Assembly: GCA_964580575.1 (NCBI GenBank)
Contig: CAZOLJ010000093.1
Span: 1 to 17,846 of the forward strand
Source of the DNA: CAVPDE01 sp964580575
GTDB lineage: Bacteria > Desulfobacterota > DSM-4660 > Desulfatiglandales > HGW-15
Direction: 5' to 3'
DNA: 17,846 bases
Position numbers and translations under genes: made by a program. Positions within the stretch are counted from its first letter, which is position 1, and each line of letters begins with the position of its first letter. The notes under the pieces are model-generated. The model was not told the DNA's origin. It searched no databases and saw only the letters and a program-made list of their open reading frames with translations. Shown in pieces: positions 5,472-13,134 of this stretch.

Positions 5472-6118
5472 CGCTGTTCATGCAAGAACAATAATGTGCG
5501 TTCCCACGCCAAGGTCGCCGAGACCTTGTGAAACGCTTCCGGGCGGTCGTTCTCGAAGAACCAATGGGAAGTGTCCGAGTACGTGTGATAGATGGCATCC
5601 CTGCCAGCGACTGCGAGGCTCTTCTTCATTTTTTTCACGCTCGCAGTGGAGACCCACTCGTCAGTTTCGGCGAAGTGGAAAAGAAAGCGCGACTTGCTTT
5701 GCCTGAAATCGCCGTTGCGCGCTGCGTAAAAGACTGCCGTTGATGAAATGGGAAGCTCTGGCCGTTGAGCCAGCCACAGTGCCCAATGACCCCCCATAGA
5801 GAACCCCGCGATAGCGACATGCGACCCTACCGTAGCTTGGTGTTTCGTGAGGTGCTCAATAGCCGCTATCAGCATCTTGTAGGCAGGCACTCGCCTTGAT
5901 GCCGTTGCCACGGCTCGGAGTTTTCTCGCTGCGGCTACCGTGGACGCAACCTTGCCGTCATAGAGGTCGGGAGCGAACGCGAGAAACCCGGCTCCAGCGA
6001 AACGGTCACACAAGCCCTTGAAGAAGGCATTCAGTCCCCACCAGGAATGCAGGACAAGCACGCCTGGACCCGAGCCGGCCTTGGGTATTGCGAGGTAATG
6101 CGGTAGCTGCGCAGTCAT
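5417..6118 (-). CDS. Dienelactone-hydrolase-family alpha/beta hydrolase (serine type)
   Basis: The 233-residue protein has the DLH layout: PGVLVLHSWWGLN (20-30), FLAFAPDLYDG (45-55), nucleophile elbow GFSMGG (S107), acid in HFAETDEW (D153) and SHWFF (H185). Classical dienelactone hydrolases use cysteine at the elbow and a glutamate in the first motif (HEWWG); here these are serine (S107) and serine (S25), so it is a serine hydrolase of the family with unknown substrate. The ATG lies three bases after the attC core GTTAACC and has no Shine-Dalgarno. About the last 17 residues (from ANTALQG) are encoded by the cassette's own attC, so the natural C-terminus of the family probably ended earlier. 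Confidence 0.8.
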   Translation of the reverse strand: MTAQLPHYLAIPKAGSGPGVLVLHSWWGLNAFFKGLCDRFAGAGFLAFAPDLYDGKVASTVAAARKLRAVATASRRVPAYKMLIAAIEHLTKHQATVGSHVAIAGFSMGGHWALWLAQRPELPISSTAVFYAARNGDFRQSKSRFLFHFAETDEWVSTASVKKMKKSLAVAGRDAIYHTYSDTSHWFFENDRPEAFHKVSATLAWERTLLFLHEQRANTALQGTLRDKAAQRP

Positions 6119-6120
6119 GA

Positions 6121-6181
6121 GGTTAACGTTCGCGCCTCATTTTCGGCGCGAATCGACATAAAATGCAGGCGCTGGTTCGGC
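6121..6181 (-). repeat. attC recombination site, 61 bp (between first and second cassettes)
   Basis: On the minus strand it opens with GCCGAAC (6,181-6,175) and closes with GTTAACC (6,127-6,121). ATTCGCGCC and GGCGCGAA form the main stem around GAAAATGA. Both cores differ from the RYYYAAC/GTTRRRY consensus at one position. Confidence 0.65.
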
Positions 6182-6195
6182 CTTGGTTTGGGTTC

Positions 6196-6552
6196 TCAGG
6201 ACACTTTTTCAACCGCGACACTCAAGGTGTAACGGAACAGTGACACGCCTTGAACCCTCTGCGCGGCAAGAACCAGATCGTCGGTGATTTCCTTGGCGAC
6301 GACGATACCACGACACGGACCTTTGCCGAGGTTCTTGTCCACCCAGGCCGTGTTGCCGTCCGGCCAGCACTCTTGCTTGAACGTTTCGAGCAGGTTCCTC
6401 TTGGTCAGCAGATCGACGACAAAACCGCGACGGAGAGAGGACGTGTAGGAAAGGTCCCACTCTATCTCCATGTCCCGGATGGCGGCCATCTCACCCTGCA
6501 AGGCGTGAGCATCGCCAAACCGATATGCTTCTTTCAGAGGCAACACCTTCAT
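6196..6552 (-). CDS. Unrecognised first-cassette protein, possibly nuclease-fold
   Basis: The product is 118 residues from the ATG at 6,552, chosen because AAGGAGAG lies a few bases upstream; the frame is open further but has no ribosome site there. I do not firmly recognise it. It has RRGFVVDLLTKRNLLETF, a tryptophan-rich WPDGNTAWVDKNLG, and CRGIVVAKEITDDLVLAAQR then VSLFRYTL. The RGIVVA...I...L pattern recalls the C-terminal part of NucS-like (DUF91) and other PD-(D/E)XK proteins, but the catalytic residues cannot be placed with confidence. No membrane segment is seen. It is the cassette nearest to the integrase, and so either the latest acquired or the last still fixed in place. Confidence 0.6.
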   Translation of the reverse strand: MKVLPLKEAYRFGDAHALQGEMAAIRDMEIEWDLSYTSSLRRGFVVDLLTKRNLLETFKQECWPDGNTAWVDKNLGKGPCRGIVVAKEITDDLVLAAQRVQGVSLFRYTLSVAVEKVS

Positions 6553-6566
6553 CGTCTCTCCTTGTG

Positions 6567-6573
6567 GCCGAAC
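6567..6573 (-). other. attI-like core site
   Basis: GTTCGGC on the minus strand lies 14 bases before the first cassette's start, between that gene and the integrase. This is where the attI recombination core should be. The same seven bases serve as attC core at 2,020-2,026. Confidence 0.5.
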
Positions 6574-6585
6574 AGGTAGTAGAGG

Positions 6586-6613
6586 GCAGGAAAATATTGT
6601 GATATTTTCCTGC
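6586..6613. repeat. Perfect 12-bp inverted repeat in the attI/integrase promoter region
   Basis: GCAGGAAAATAT and ATATTTTCCTGC are perfectly complementary around a 4-base TGTG loop. There is no T-tract on either side, so it is not an obvious terminator. Its place between the attI core and intI suggests an operator or a structural part of attI. Confidence 0.7.
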
Positions 6614-6679
6614 GGCCTAGCATGTGTTTCCTTTTTTCGTCCAACTATCTGAACCCAAAGCAGTTTTATGGTGTGAACC

Positions 6680-7273
6680 ATGGAAGACCACGATTCCAGA
6701 AAACAGGCTGCGTTTTGGGAGGCTTACAGAGGGTGCGCGGAGGAAAACAGGGTCCCGCCTGATCGCTCCCAATACTATCTTCGATGGGTAAAGGAATTCG
6801 TGGAATTTATCCCTGAGAAACGCCTTAAAGCCCGTTCCGGAAAGGACATTGAGGCGTTCTTGGCCGCGTTGGGACAACGGGAAGGCATCGCCCAATGGCA
6901 GGTCCGACAAGCCGAGCATGCACTTAGAATTCTCTACGAGTTGTTTCTGCCTGGCTATTCTCCTGAGAAGCCCGCTCCTGCTGAGACTGCAAACAAGCAT
7001 CCTGCTCAAAGGGCGAAAGACAGGGCCGCGGTGTTTCGCGACCGTGTCATTCCTGGCGAGGTGGAGCGTCTCTTTTCTCCGGTAGTCGAGGCGGTCAGAA
7101 CTGCTATCCGCACCAGGCACTACTCCTATCGCACCGAGATGTCCTACCTTGATTGGGTGAGGCGCTTCATCGCCTTTCACCGTTACACTGTCCAGGAACT
7201 CCTGGGCCATGCCAATGTGGCCACCCCTGTGATCTATACCCACGTCTTGAATCGGCCGGGGCTGTCGGTGTAG
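6680..7273 (+). pseudogene. intI: Integron integrase with the central catalytic region deleted
   Basis: The open frame codes for 197 residues. Residues 27-90 resemble an extra N-terminal SAM-like DNA-binding region. Residues 120-167 match the usual IntI start (RTRHYSYRTEMSYLDWVRRF, IAFH). At residue 168 the frame passes directly to the extreme C-terminal block YTVQELLGHANVATPVIYTH, which keeps the GH box and the presumed nucleophile Y186, and ends VLNRPG as in IntI proteins. Between them roughly 200 residues are missing, with the first catalytic arginine, the lysine, the HxxR box and the IntI-specific insertion. The junction at about 7,178-7,190 is in frame with no stop. The protein cannot be an active recombinase, so the array should be frozen unless helped in trans. 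It is divergent from the cassettes, the standard integron layout. Confidence 0.85.
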
Positions 7274-7620
7274 AGCCCAGCCGACCTTTGAGAATTCCTG
7301 TCGTGATGAAAGAGACTGAGGAGCTGGACGGGCAAACATCTGCCCGCAGGGGGATTTGAGCATAGAGATTGGCGTTCCGAACATGAAGGCCACACAGAAT
7401 CCTTTCGGGCGATTGACCCGCATGGCACCCGGCTCGGAATCGATTCCTTCCTTATTGAAACCCCTCTTTCTTAAAGGAAAATACAGGAAAACTCAAGGGG
7501 AAATGCGGTTCTCCCTGGCAAAAACCCCGCATTCCTGCGTGAAATTGACGAGGGAAATCAGTTTTGTATCGCAGCCCCGAGTCAATGGACTCCCTTTGCC
7601 CGTTCAATGCCCTCCTTCAG
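7274..7620. other. Spacer between integron and metabolic genes, no gene seen
   Basis: About 350 bases follow the integrase stop without a credible gene on either strand. A small hairpin CGGGCA...TGCCCG lies near 7,329-7,346. No promoter could be picked out with confidence. Confidence 0.5.
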
Positions 7621-7658
7621 AAAAAAGCAAGGCCGTGGGGATCAAGCCCCACGACCTT
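7621..7658 (-). terminator. Intrinsic terminator of the minus-strand operon
   Basis: On the minus strand AAGGTCGTGGGG and CCCCACGGCCTT form a 12-bp stem with one G-T pair around CTTGAT. GC and six Ts follow. It lies about 105 bases after the stop codon of the beta-hydroxyacid dehydrogenase gene. Confidence 0.8.
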
Positions 7659-7764
7659 CTTCAAAGGGTTCGGATAAATAGAAAAACCGTGGGACCTTTG
7701 TTTGTGTCTCTTGCTGCACCATGGGGCTCAATGAAAGCATTCTGGAGAACAAGTCAATAAAAAA

Positions 7765-8640
7765 TCATTTCATTCCGTTCAGGGTCTTGAGGGCCAGGTA
7801 AAGGGCCTGGGTCGTGGACTCGCCATAGCCTTGGGTCATGACCGCCACATAGAGTTGGTGCACCAGGGCAAGGCCCGGCATGGAAAGGCCGACCGCAGCG
7901 GCCTCCTGCAGGGCGATGCCCATATCCTTGATGAAATGCCTCACCAGGAATCCGGTTTTGAAGTCCCCCCGAACCAGCCTCGGACCCAAGTTGCTGATCG
8001 ACCAAGACCCTGCCGCTCCTTTGCTGATGATGTCGATCACGGCCTGCTGGTCCAGGCCCAGTTTGACCGCATAGAGAAGAGATTCACAAACCCCGATCAT
8101 GGTGCCGGCGACCAGGATCTGGTTGGCCATCTTGGTATTCTGCCCTGCTCCTGCATCTCCCATGTGGGCGATGTTCTTCCCCATCAACTGGAACAGAGGC
8201 ACCACTCTTTCAAAGACCTCTTTCTTGCCTCCCACCATGATGGCGAGCGTCGCATCTCTTGCTCCGATGTCGCCGCCCGAAACAGGGGCATCCAGGCTGT
8301 TCACTCCTTTTTTGGACGCCTCCTTTTCTATGATCTGAGCCAGGCTCGGCCGGCTTGTGGTCATGTCCACGATGATCCGGCAGGACCCTTTCTTCGACAG
8401 CACCCCGTTCTTTCCGAGATAGGTTTCCTCCACGTCGCTCGGAAGCCCGACGATGGAGAAAAGGATTTCGGATTTTTCCGCCGCCTCGGCGGGGGAGTTA
8501 CACCAGGCCGCTCCCTTCTTGAGCAGCTCTTCGGTCTTGGCCTTGGTCCTGTTGTGAACGAAGAGCTCATGCCCTGCGGCTTGAACATGTCCTGCCATGG
8601 ACCTGCCCATCACCCCTGTTCCGATCCATCCAATCTTCAT
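7765..8640 (-). CDS. Beta-hydroxyacid dehydrogenase (glyoxylate/tartronate-semialdehyde reductase group)
   Basis: The 291-residue enzyme has the family's full set of motifs: dinucleotide site GWIGTGVMG (4-12), substrate-binding DAPVSGG (118-123) and GAGQNTKMANQ with the catalytic lysine K170 and N174. Length is normal for the family. The second strand ends HNRTKAK: an NRT at this position usually goes with NADPH use, as in glyoxylate/succinic-semialdehyde reductases, whereas aspartate there goes with NADH. The likely reaction is therefore NADPH-dependent reduction of glyoxylate, succinic semialdehyde or tartronate semialdehyde; 3-hydroxyisobutyrate dehydrogenase is possible but less favoured. 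AGGAGG lies 13 bases before the ATG, longer than usual. It follows the aminotransferase by 94 bases and is the last gene before the terminator. Confidence 0.85.
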   Translation of the reverse strand: MKIGWIGTGVMGRSMAGHVQAAGHELFVHNRTKAKTEELLKKGAAWCNSPAEAAEKSEILFSIVGLPSDVEETYLGKNGVLSKKGSCRIIVDMTTSRPSLAQIIEKEASKKGVNSLDAPVSGGDIGARDATLAIMVGGKKEVFERVVPLFQLMGKNIAHMGDAGAGQNTKMANQILVAGTMIGVCESLLYAVKLGLDQQAVIDIISKGAAGSWSISNLGPRLVRGDFKTGFLVRHFIKDMGIALQEAAAVGLSMPGLALVHQLYVAVMTQGYGESTTQALYLALKTLNGMK

Positions 8641-8734
8641 ATTCTCAGTCCATCCTCCTATGCCTGGCCCAGACGCAACAACAACTGATCCCTACGGAAT
8701 TCACGTACTGCCTTTGAATTAGGCGCCTCAGCGA

Positions 8735-9922
8735 TCACGCTTTGGCATACACGGCCGATGCCGCTTCCACCGCGCCCGGCTTCACTTTCACCCCTTGGGC
8801 ATTGAGAATCGAAAAGAGTGCGGAAAGGAAAAGGATCACGTTCTTCTTTGAAGAAGAGTGGCCCATGAGGCCGACTCGCCACGCTTTTCCCGCAAAATTC
8901 CCAAGCCCTCCTCCGATCTCCAGACGAAAATCGTTCAAGAGGGTCTTTCGGACACGGAGGTCATCGGCTCCTTCAGGAATCCGGATGGTGTTCAAAGAAG
9001 GGAGACGTTCCGCTTCAGGCACGATCATGGAAAGCCCCATCGCTTCAACGCCTGCAACAAGGGCCCGGTGGTTGAGGGTGTGCCTGGCAAATCGGGCCTC
9101 CAGGCCTTCCTCCATCACGATTCGAAGCGCTTCACGGAAGCCGTAAATCATGTTGATCGGGACGGTGTGATGGTACTTTCTGTCTTTTCCCCAGTAGTTC
9201 TTGAGCAAACTCATGTCCAGGTACCAGTTCGCCACAGGCTTTTTCCTGGTTTCGATGACCTTCATCGCTTTCGCGTTGAACGAAATCGGAGACAGGCCCG
9301 GCGGGCAGGAAAGACACTTCTGGGTTCCGCTGTAGGCGATGTCAATGCCTATTTTGTCGAGCCCCACGTCCACGCCGCCCAGAGAGGTTACCATGTCCAC
9401 CAGGAACAGAGCGCCGGCTTGGTGAGCAATCCCGGCAAGATCTTGCAGGGGCTGGCGCACGCCCGTCGAGGTTTCAGCATGGACCACGGCGAGCACTTTC
9501 GGGCTTCTCCCCTGCACGGCCTTTCTTGCCAGGTCCGGATCGATCGCCCTTCCCCATTCGCCGTCCACACGGATGAGTTTTCCTCCCATGCGTTCCACCA
9601 TCTCGCACATTCGCGCTCCGAAAAACCCATTGACGCAAACCACCACCTCATCGCCGGGCTCCACCACGTTCACAAAAGATGCTTCCATGCCTGCAGTGCC
9701 GGTTCCTGAAACAGGAATCGTGAGCGCATTTTCCGTCTGAAACACCGCCCTCAGGAGTGCCTGGGTTTCGTCCATCACCGTAAAGAAGTAGGGGTCAAGG
9801 TACCCGATACAGGGTGCGCACATGGCCTGAAGAACCCTAGGTGGAACACCGCTGGGTCCAGGCCCCATGAGAATCCTCTCACCGGGGTCAATGTCTCTGA
9901 TCTCCTTAACATTTAGACTCAT
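8735..9922 (-). CDS. Class V aminotransferase (alanine/serine-glyoxylate type)
   Basis: The PLP enzyme is 395 residues from the ATG at 9,922, which has AAGGAGGAAG just upstream; the longer open frame upstream lacks a ribosome site and overlaps the promoter. It has LMGPGPSGVPPRVL near the start, the SGTGTAGMEAS phosphate-binding stretch (72-82), D176 in LVDMVTSLGG that holds the PLP ring, and the Schiff-base lysine K202 in SGTQKCLSCPPG. Near the end WRVGLMGHSS supplies the substrate-binding arginine. These match alanine-glyoxylate and serine-glyoxylate/pyruvate aminotransferases, which move an amino group to glyoxylate to give glycine. Neighbouring glycolate-oxidase-like and reductase genes support glyoxylate as a substrate. 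Phosphoserine or other aminotransferase activity in the fold cannot be fully excluded. Confidence 0.85.
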   Translation of the reverse strand: MSLNVKEIRDIDPGERILMGPGPSGVPPRVLQAMCAPCIGYLDPYFFTVMDETQALLRAVFQTENALTIPVSGTGTAGMEASFVNVVEPGDEVVVCVNGFFGARMCEMVERMGGKLIRVDGEWGRAIDPDLARKAVQGRSPKVLAVVHAETSTGVRQPLQDLAGIAHQAGALFLVDMVTSLGGVDVGLDKIGIDIAYSGTQKCLSCPPGLSPISFNAKAMKVIETRKKPVANWYLDMSLLKNYWGKDRKYHHTVPINMIYGFREALRIVMEEGLEARFARHTLNHRALVAGVEAMGLSMIVPEAERLPSLNTIRIPEGADDLRVRKTLLNDFRLEIGGGLGNFAGKAWRVGLMGHSSSKKNVILFLSALFSILNAQGVKVKPGAVEAASAVYAKA

Positions 9923-10033
9923 TCTGCCTTCCTCCTTTTCGCGTAAAATGTGCAACATTTCCTGCAACTCTTTAGCTGTTTGAAATGGATGGCCTTTTCC
10001 TGTGACAATTTCCTTTGTTTTTGAACTGAGGCG

Positions 10034-10062
10034 AGTATAGAAGAGCACTCTTTGACTGTCAA
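10034..10062 (-). promoter_or_regulatory. Strong sigma70-like promoter for the aminotransferase and reductase genes
   Basis: On the minus strand TTGACA (10,062-10,057) and TATACT (10,039-10,034) are separated by 17 bases. The expected start near 10,027 leaves a leader of about 105 bases ahead of the aminotransferase ATG. No known riboswitch pattern was recognised in the leader. Confidence 0.75.
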
Positions 10063-10108
10063 GGAAAGGGACGGCCTGAGGAAAACCAAGAGGGGATCAG
10101 ACGTGTTG

Positions 10109-11158
10109 TCACAGATTGAAGACCCGAAGCCAATCCTGGACCGTGATGCCGGGCGTTTCTACCTGATCCTCCGAATAGAAAGCATTGAGTAGAGTGTCAA
10201 CCTTTTCGGGCGGTTGGTCTTCAAGCCTTTCTTCCAGCTTTCTGATTCCGGTGCGGGGAAAGCAGAAGAAATCTCCGCTCACGGAGACCCCTTTGATCTT
10301 GCCTTCTCTCACTTCATAATCCGCGCGAATCAATCCCCCCGGCGCCTTATAAGCTTTCCGAATCACGTTCAGGCCTGCCCGGATCTTGACCTCTCTCCCC
10401 GGAACGGGTTTCCCCCGCTGGAAGAGCCATTCCTCGGACATGAGCTGAACGCCCAGTTCGCCCATTTTCGCTTGAAGCACAGGATCCTTTTCACATGGGC
10501 TCATGGGCCCAAGGATTTTCTGAAATTCCTCAGCCATGAAACCGTTCAGCGTCTTCTCGTCCCAACGGCTCGCTTCCTTTTCTCCAAGTTCTCTGCGAAT
10601 GGTCGTGAGGTTTTCCTTCAACGTCTTGTGGATCTTGTCACGGAATTTCTCATCCGGAACTTTCAGGACCTTCGACATCTCCTCGTAGTTGAAATCCACG
10701 ATCAGGTTGCCCACAAAAACAATGCAGTCCCCGATTTCCCCTACCCCTGTCCCTGAAATCTTCTTGGTGCCTGAGAGGACGTCGTTGACAGGCTTGTAGG
10801 TTGCAGGAATGCCGATGCGGCGATACACGTTGATGATGGGCTGCAGAAACTTCCGGTAAAAGGCTTCTTTGTTCTTCGGCACCTCCGGATGATCCTTGTG
10901 GAGGATGAGGTGGAAGAAAAGCTGATCTCCGTCCAGGTAGACGCCTCCCCCTCCTACGTCACGCCGGAACACAGGGATGTTGTTGGTGTTGCAGTAAGCG
11001 AGATCGACCTCCTGTTCCACATCCTGGTGGAAGCCGATGCATACGTAAGGGGTTGCCGGAGAAACGAGGGAAAGGGCCTCCCATCCCATCTCCGCCAGAG
11101 CGTGATAGATCAGTTGCGACTCCTGCCAGGGCACTTTGCCGAGGTTATACAGACGCAT
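10109..11158 (-). CDS. lplA: Lipoate-protein ligase with C-terminal accessory domain
   Basis: The 349-residue protein (ATG at 11,158 with AAAGGA upstream) has the LplA catalytic motifs: IPVFRRDVGGGGVYLD (61-76), related to the RRxSGGGxVYHD lipoyl-AMP loop, and PVNDVLSGTKKISGTG (123-138) with the catalytic lysine. It should attach lipoate, through lipoyl-AMP, to a lysine on an acceptor such as the GcvH-like protein two genes upstream. The last 120 or so residues (KAPGGLIRADYEV, KGVSVSGDFFCFP, then LEERLED) resemble the LplB/accessory domain that in some organisms is a separate protein. Hence this single gene may replace an LplA-LplB pair. It follows the CCG protein gene after a repeat-filled gap of about 145 bases. 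Confidence 0.85.
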   Translation of the reverse strand: MRLYNLGKVPWQESQLIYHALAEMGWEALSLVSPATPYVCIGFHQDVEQEVDLAYCNTNNIPVFRRDVGGGGVYLDGDQLFFHLILHKDHPEVPKNKEAFYRKFLQPIINVYRRIGIPATYKPVNDVLSGTKKISGTGVGEIGDCIVFVGNLIVDFNYEEMSKVLKVPDEKFRDKIHKTLKENLTTIRRELGEKEASRWDEKTLNGFMAEEFQKILGPMSPCEKDPVLQAKMGELGVQLMSEEWLFQRGKPVPGREVKIRAGLNVIRKAYKAPGGLIRADYEVREGKIKGVSVSGDFFCFPRTGIRKLEERLEDQPPEKVDTLLNAFYSEDQVETPGITVQDWLRVFNL

Positions 11159-11213
11159 CGATGATCCTTTCCACATTCCAACTTATGGTGATTTCTTTGT
11201 TTGTGTTCATGCC

Positions 11214-11296
11214 GGTGCAAGGTACACGGTGCAAGGTATACGGGAAATCACGAGATGCGAAATGGTTTTTCCCTGCACCCTGTTGTACCTTGCACC
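11214..11296. repeat. Spacer word-repeat set 1 (GGTGCAAGGTA)
   Basis: Two tandem copies of the 14-mer GGTGCAAGGTACAC / GGTGCAAGGTATAC lie at 11,214-11,241. The inverted copy TGTACCTTGCACC lies at 11,284-11,296 and pairs with the first copy over 13 bases. The set fills the gap between the second CCG gene and lplA. Confidence 0.8.
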
Positions 11297-11304
11297 TTGA
11301 ACCG

Positions 11305-12492
11305 TTACCGCTTCAGCGCTTTCCGCACGAGCTGAGTGATGTCCATCACGTCGATCGCCACCTTGTTTCTTTTGGCGTAGGTCGTCATCGTTCTGACACA
11401 CTGCTGGCACGAGGTGACAATCGCCTTGGCGCCTGTTCCCAGCGCCTCGTCTATTTTCCTTTTCGCAATCTCCGAAGAAAGCTTGGGATCCATCATTTCG
11501 AGGTTTCCGCCCCCGCCGCAACACTGGCAGTTCTCGCGGTTGCGGGGAAGCTCCACCAGGCGAACGCCGGGAATGGAACGGATCACCTCTCGAGGGGCGT
11601 CAAACACTCTCGCCCCCCTCCCGAGATCGCAAGGATCATGGTAGGTCACTGTCACATCCAGGGTTTTGAGAGGCACGCGCCCACTCTTCACCAAATCCAT
11701 CAGGAACTCGGAGGCGTGGGCGATTTCCACCTCGCGGGGATAATGCTCCCGCCACATCTGGTAGCAGGAAGGGCAGGCAAAAACGGCTTTTTTTGCCCCT
11801 TTCTTTCGAACCGCCTCAAGGTTGTGTCTAACCAAGGGCTCCAGCATGTCCTTCAGACCGGCGCCCAAGAGCGGAAACCCGCAGCACCATTCCTCCTCCC
11901 CCAATAGGGTGAAATCCACGCCGCTCGCATCAAGAACCTCAGCCAGGGCCACAGGGATCTTCTGTGCCAGGGGAAAATAGGCGGCAACACACCCGGTGAA
12001 GTAAACCACCTCGGCTTTTTCCTTGAGAAACCCGTGATCCGGGGCATCCGTCACATCCTCGACCCAGTCGGCCCGCTCCTCATTGTCCTCTGCAAAAACA
12101 TTGTGGCTTTCTTCGAGGTTGTCCCGGATTTTCTCCACCTTGTCCGCGTGGTATTTGGAATGGAAAAGGTCCTGCCGGAGCGAAAGCCAGAGGTCCTTGA
12201 GGTGAATACCCACCGGGCACACTTCCTGACAATTGCCGCACAGGGTGCAGCGGTACACGGTCTCGCTGTAGGCTTTCCACTCCTCAGGGGAGAGTTCTTT
12301 TTTACCCAGAAGCTTGTGAAGGAGGGAGGTTCTTCCCTTCAGGATCTGCTTCAATCCCTTCATGCGGTAGAGGGCGGACAGCTTGCCCTCCTGTGATGCA
12401 TTGACCGCCGGGCAGACCTCCGCACAGTACCGGCAATTGGTGCACGCCTCCAGTTCAAGGAGCTGTCTCACTGTGTAGTCTTGGTTAGCCAT
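11305..12492 (-). CDS. CCG-domain iron-sulfur protein (HdrD/GlcF-like), second copy
   Basis: The 395-residue protein has two 4Fe-4S ferredoxin motifs (C17-C20-C23-C27 and C82-C85-C88-C92) followed by two CCG (DUF3483/HdrB-type) domains. The first CCG domain has C168, C203-C204 and C240-C243; the second has C288 in YHDPCDLGRG, C324-C325 in CQCCGGGGN and C362-C365. The full cysteine set suggests both CCG modules can hold noncubane clusters, as in HdrB/HdrD or GlcF relatives. No membrane helix is seen, so it is cytoplasmic. It lies between the lipoyl protein and the lipoate ligase, separated by repeat-filled gaps. Its partner is not fixed by sequence; it may pass electrons or reduce a disulfide, including possibly lipoyl disulfide. 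Confidence 0.87.
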   Translation of the reverse strand: MANQDYTVRQLLELEACTNCRYCAEVCPAVNASQEGKLSALYRMKGLKQILKGRTSLLHKLLGKKELSPEEWKAYSETVYRCTLCGNCQEVCPVGIHLKDLWLSLRQDLFHSKYHADKVEKIRDNLEESHNVFAEDNEERADWVEDVTDAPDHGFLKEKAEVVYFTGCVAAYFPLAQKIPVALAEVLDASGVDFTLLGEEEWCCGFPLLGAGLKDMLEPLVRHNLEAVRKKGAKKAVFACPSCYQMWREHYPREVEIAHASEFLMDLVKSGRVPLKTLDVTVTYHDPCDLGRGARVFDAPREVIRSIPGVRLVELPRNRENCQCCGGGGNLEMMDPKLSSEIAKRKIDEALGTGAKAIVTSCQQCVRTMTTYAKRNKVAIDVMDITQLVRKALKR

Positions 12493-12525
12493 CGCTCCTG
12501 CTTGCTCCTGAGGATTTGATGAACA

Positions 12526-12660
12526 AGTAAGCAGCAGGCAGTAAGGAGTAGGCAGCCAACCCCAAGAGCAGGAATGCGGCCACTCGTTTCGCTTTCAAGC
12601 GTTTGCCCCTGCTCCCTGTTTCTTCCGTCTCTTTTGCTGCTTACTGTTTACTGCCTACTA
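12526..12660. repeat. Spacer word-repeat set 2 (AGTAAGCAG / AGTAGGCAG)
   Basis: Degenerate copies of AGTAAGCAG, GGCAGTAAG and AGTAGGCAG lie at 12,526-12,555. Inverted forms CTGCTTACTG and CTGCCTACT lie at 12,637-12,660, reaching the gcvH stop codon. The arms can form an imperfect hairpin around about 80 bases. Confidence 0.7.
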
Positions 12661-13077
12661 TTTTTTGTACTTCTCAAGGTCCGCCAGAATCCATTTCGTC
12701 ACTGCATCGGCACCATGGATCAGTTTGCCCATCTCCGCCTTGTCCTGCGGCTTGATCTTGTACATCCATCCCTTTCCGTAACAGTCCTGATTGATCAGCC
12801 CCGGGTTGGTCTCCAGTTCTTCATTCACGGCCGCCAATTCCCCGTTCACCGGCGCGAAGGCTTTGCCCAGCCATTTTCCTGATTCGATTTTTGCGAACTT
12901 CTTCCCCAAGGAAAGCTCTTTGCCTTCCTCAGGCAGCTGCACATAGACGATCTCTCCGGCCAGCTTCTGGGCGAAGTCGTCCATGCCCATCACGAGAAGA
13001 TCTCCTTCCTCCTTGATCCAGAAATGATTCTCTTCGTAGTAAAGCTCATCCGGCATCTTGTACCCTTGAATGTCCAT
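12658..13077 (-). CDS. gcvH: GcvH-like lipoyl carrier protein
   Basis: The 139-residue protein has the H-protein fold pattern: ENHFWIKEEGDLLVMGMDDF (16-35), LAGEIVYVQLPEEGKEL (39-55), and the lipoylation segment KIESGKWLGKAFAPVNGEL (63-81), where K68 aligns with the lipoyl-lysine of GcvH (ESxK). It ends with the usual helix. GGAGGAGG precedes the ATG. In the glycine cleavage system H protein shuttles methylamine and electrons between P, T and L proteins, but none of those is encoded here. Instead it lies between two HdrD/GlcF-like iron-sulfur genes and near a lipoate ligase. Related lipoate-binding proteins (LbpA) serve sulfur-oxidising Hdr-like systems. A non-canonical electron or acyl carrier role is therefore plausible, though a role as ordinary H protein cannot be ruled out. 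Confidence 0.85.
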   Translation of the reverse strand: MDIQGYKMPDELYYEENHFWIKEEGDLLVMGMDDFAQKLAGEIVYVQLPEEGKELSLGKKFAKIESGKWLGKAFAPVNGELAAVNEELETNPGLINQDCYGKGWMYKIKPQDKAEMGKLIHGADAVTKWILADLEKYKK

Positions 13078-13134
13078 GGGGCCTCCTCCTTCACGGTTTC
13101 TTGGTTATGCTCCTGCGACAATATCTGCAAACAT

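Noticed and set aside
6617..7423. Long minus-strand open frame of 268 codons opposite the integrase
   Set aside because: It is antisense to a clear IntI-type sequence, lacks a ribosome site and shows no recognisable protein motifs.
7831..8688. Plus-strand open frame of 285 codons
   Set aside because: It is the shadow of the well-supported beta-hydroxyacid dehydrogenase on the minus strand.
8858..9709. Plus-strand open frame of 283 codons
   Set aside because: It is the shadow of the class V aminotransferase, whose motifs are all on the minus strand.
9923..10027. Riboswitch in the aminotransferase leader, for example a glycine riboswitch
   Set aside because: The 105-base leader shows no recognisable aptamer core or terminator hairpin.
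11053..11907. Plus-strand open frame of 284 codons
   Set aside because: It crosses a repeat spacer and lies opposite both lplA and the CCG protein; it has no motif of its own.
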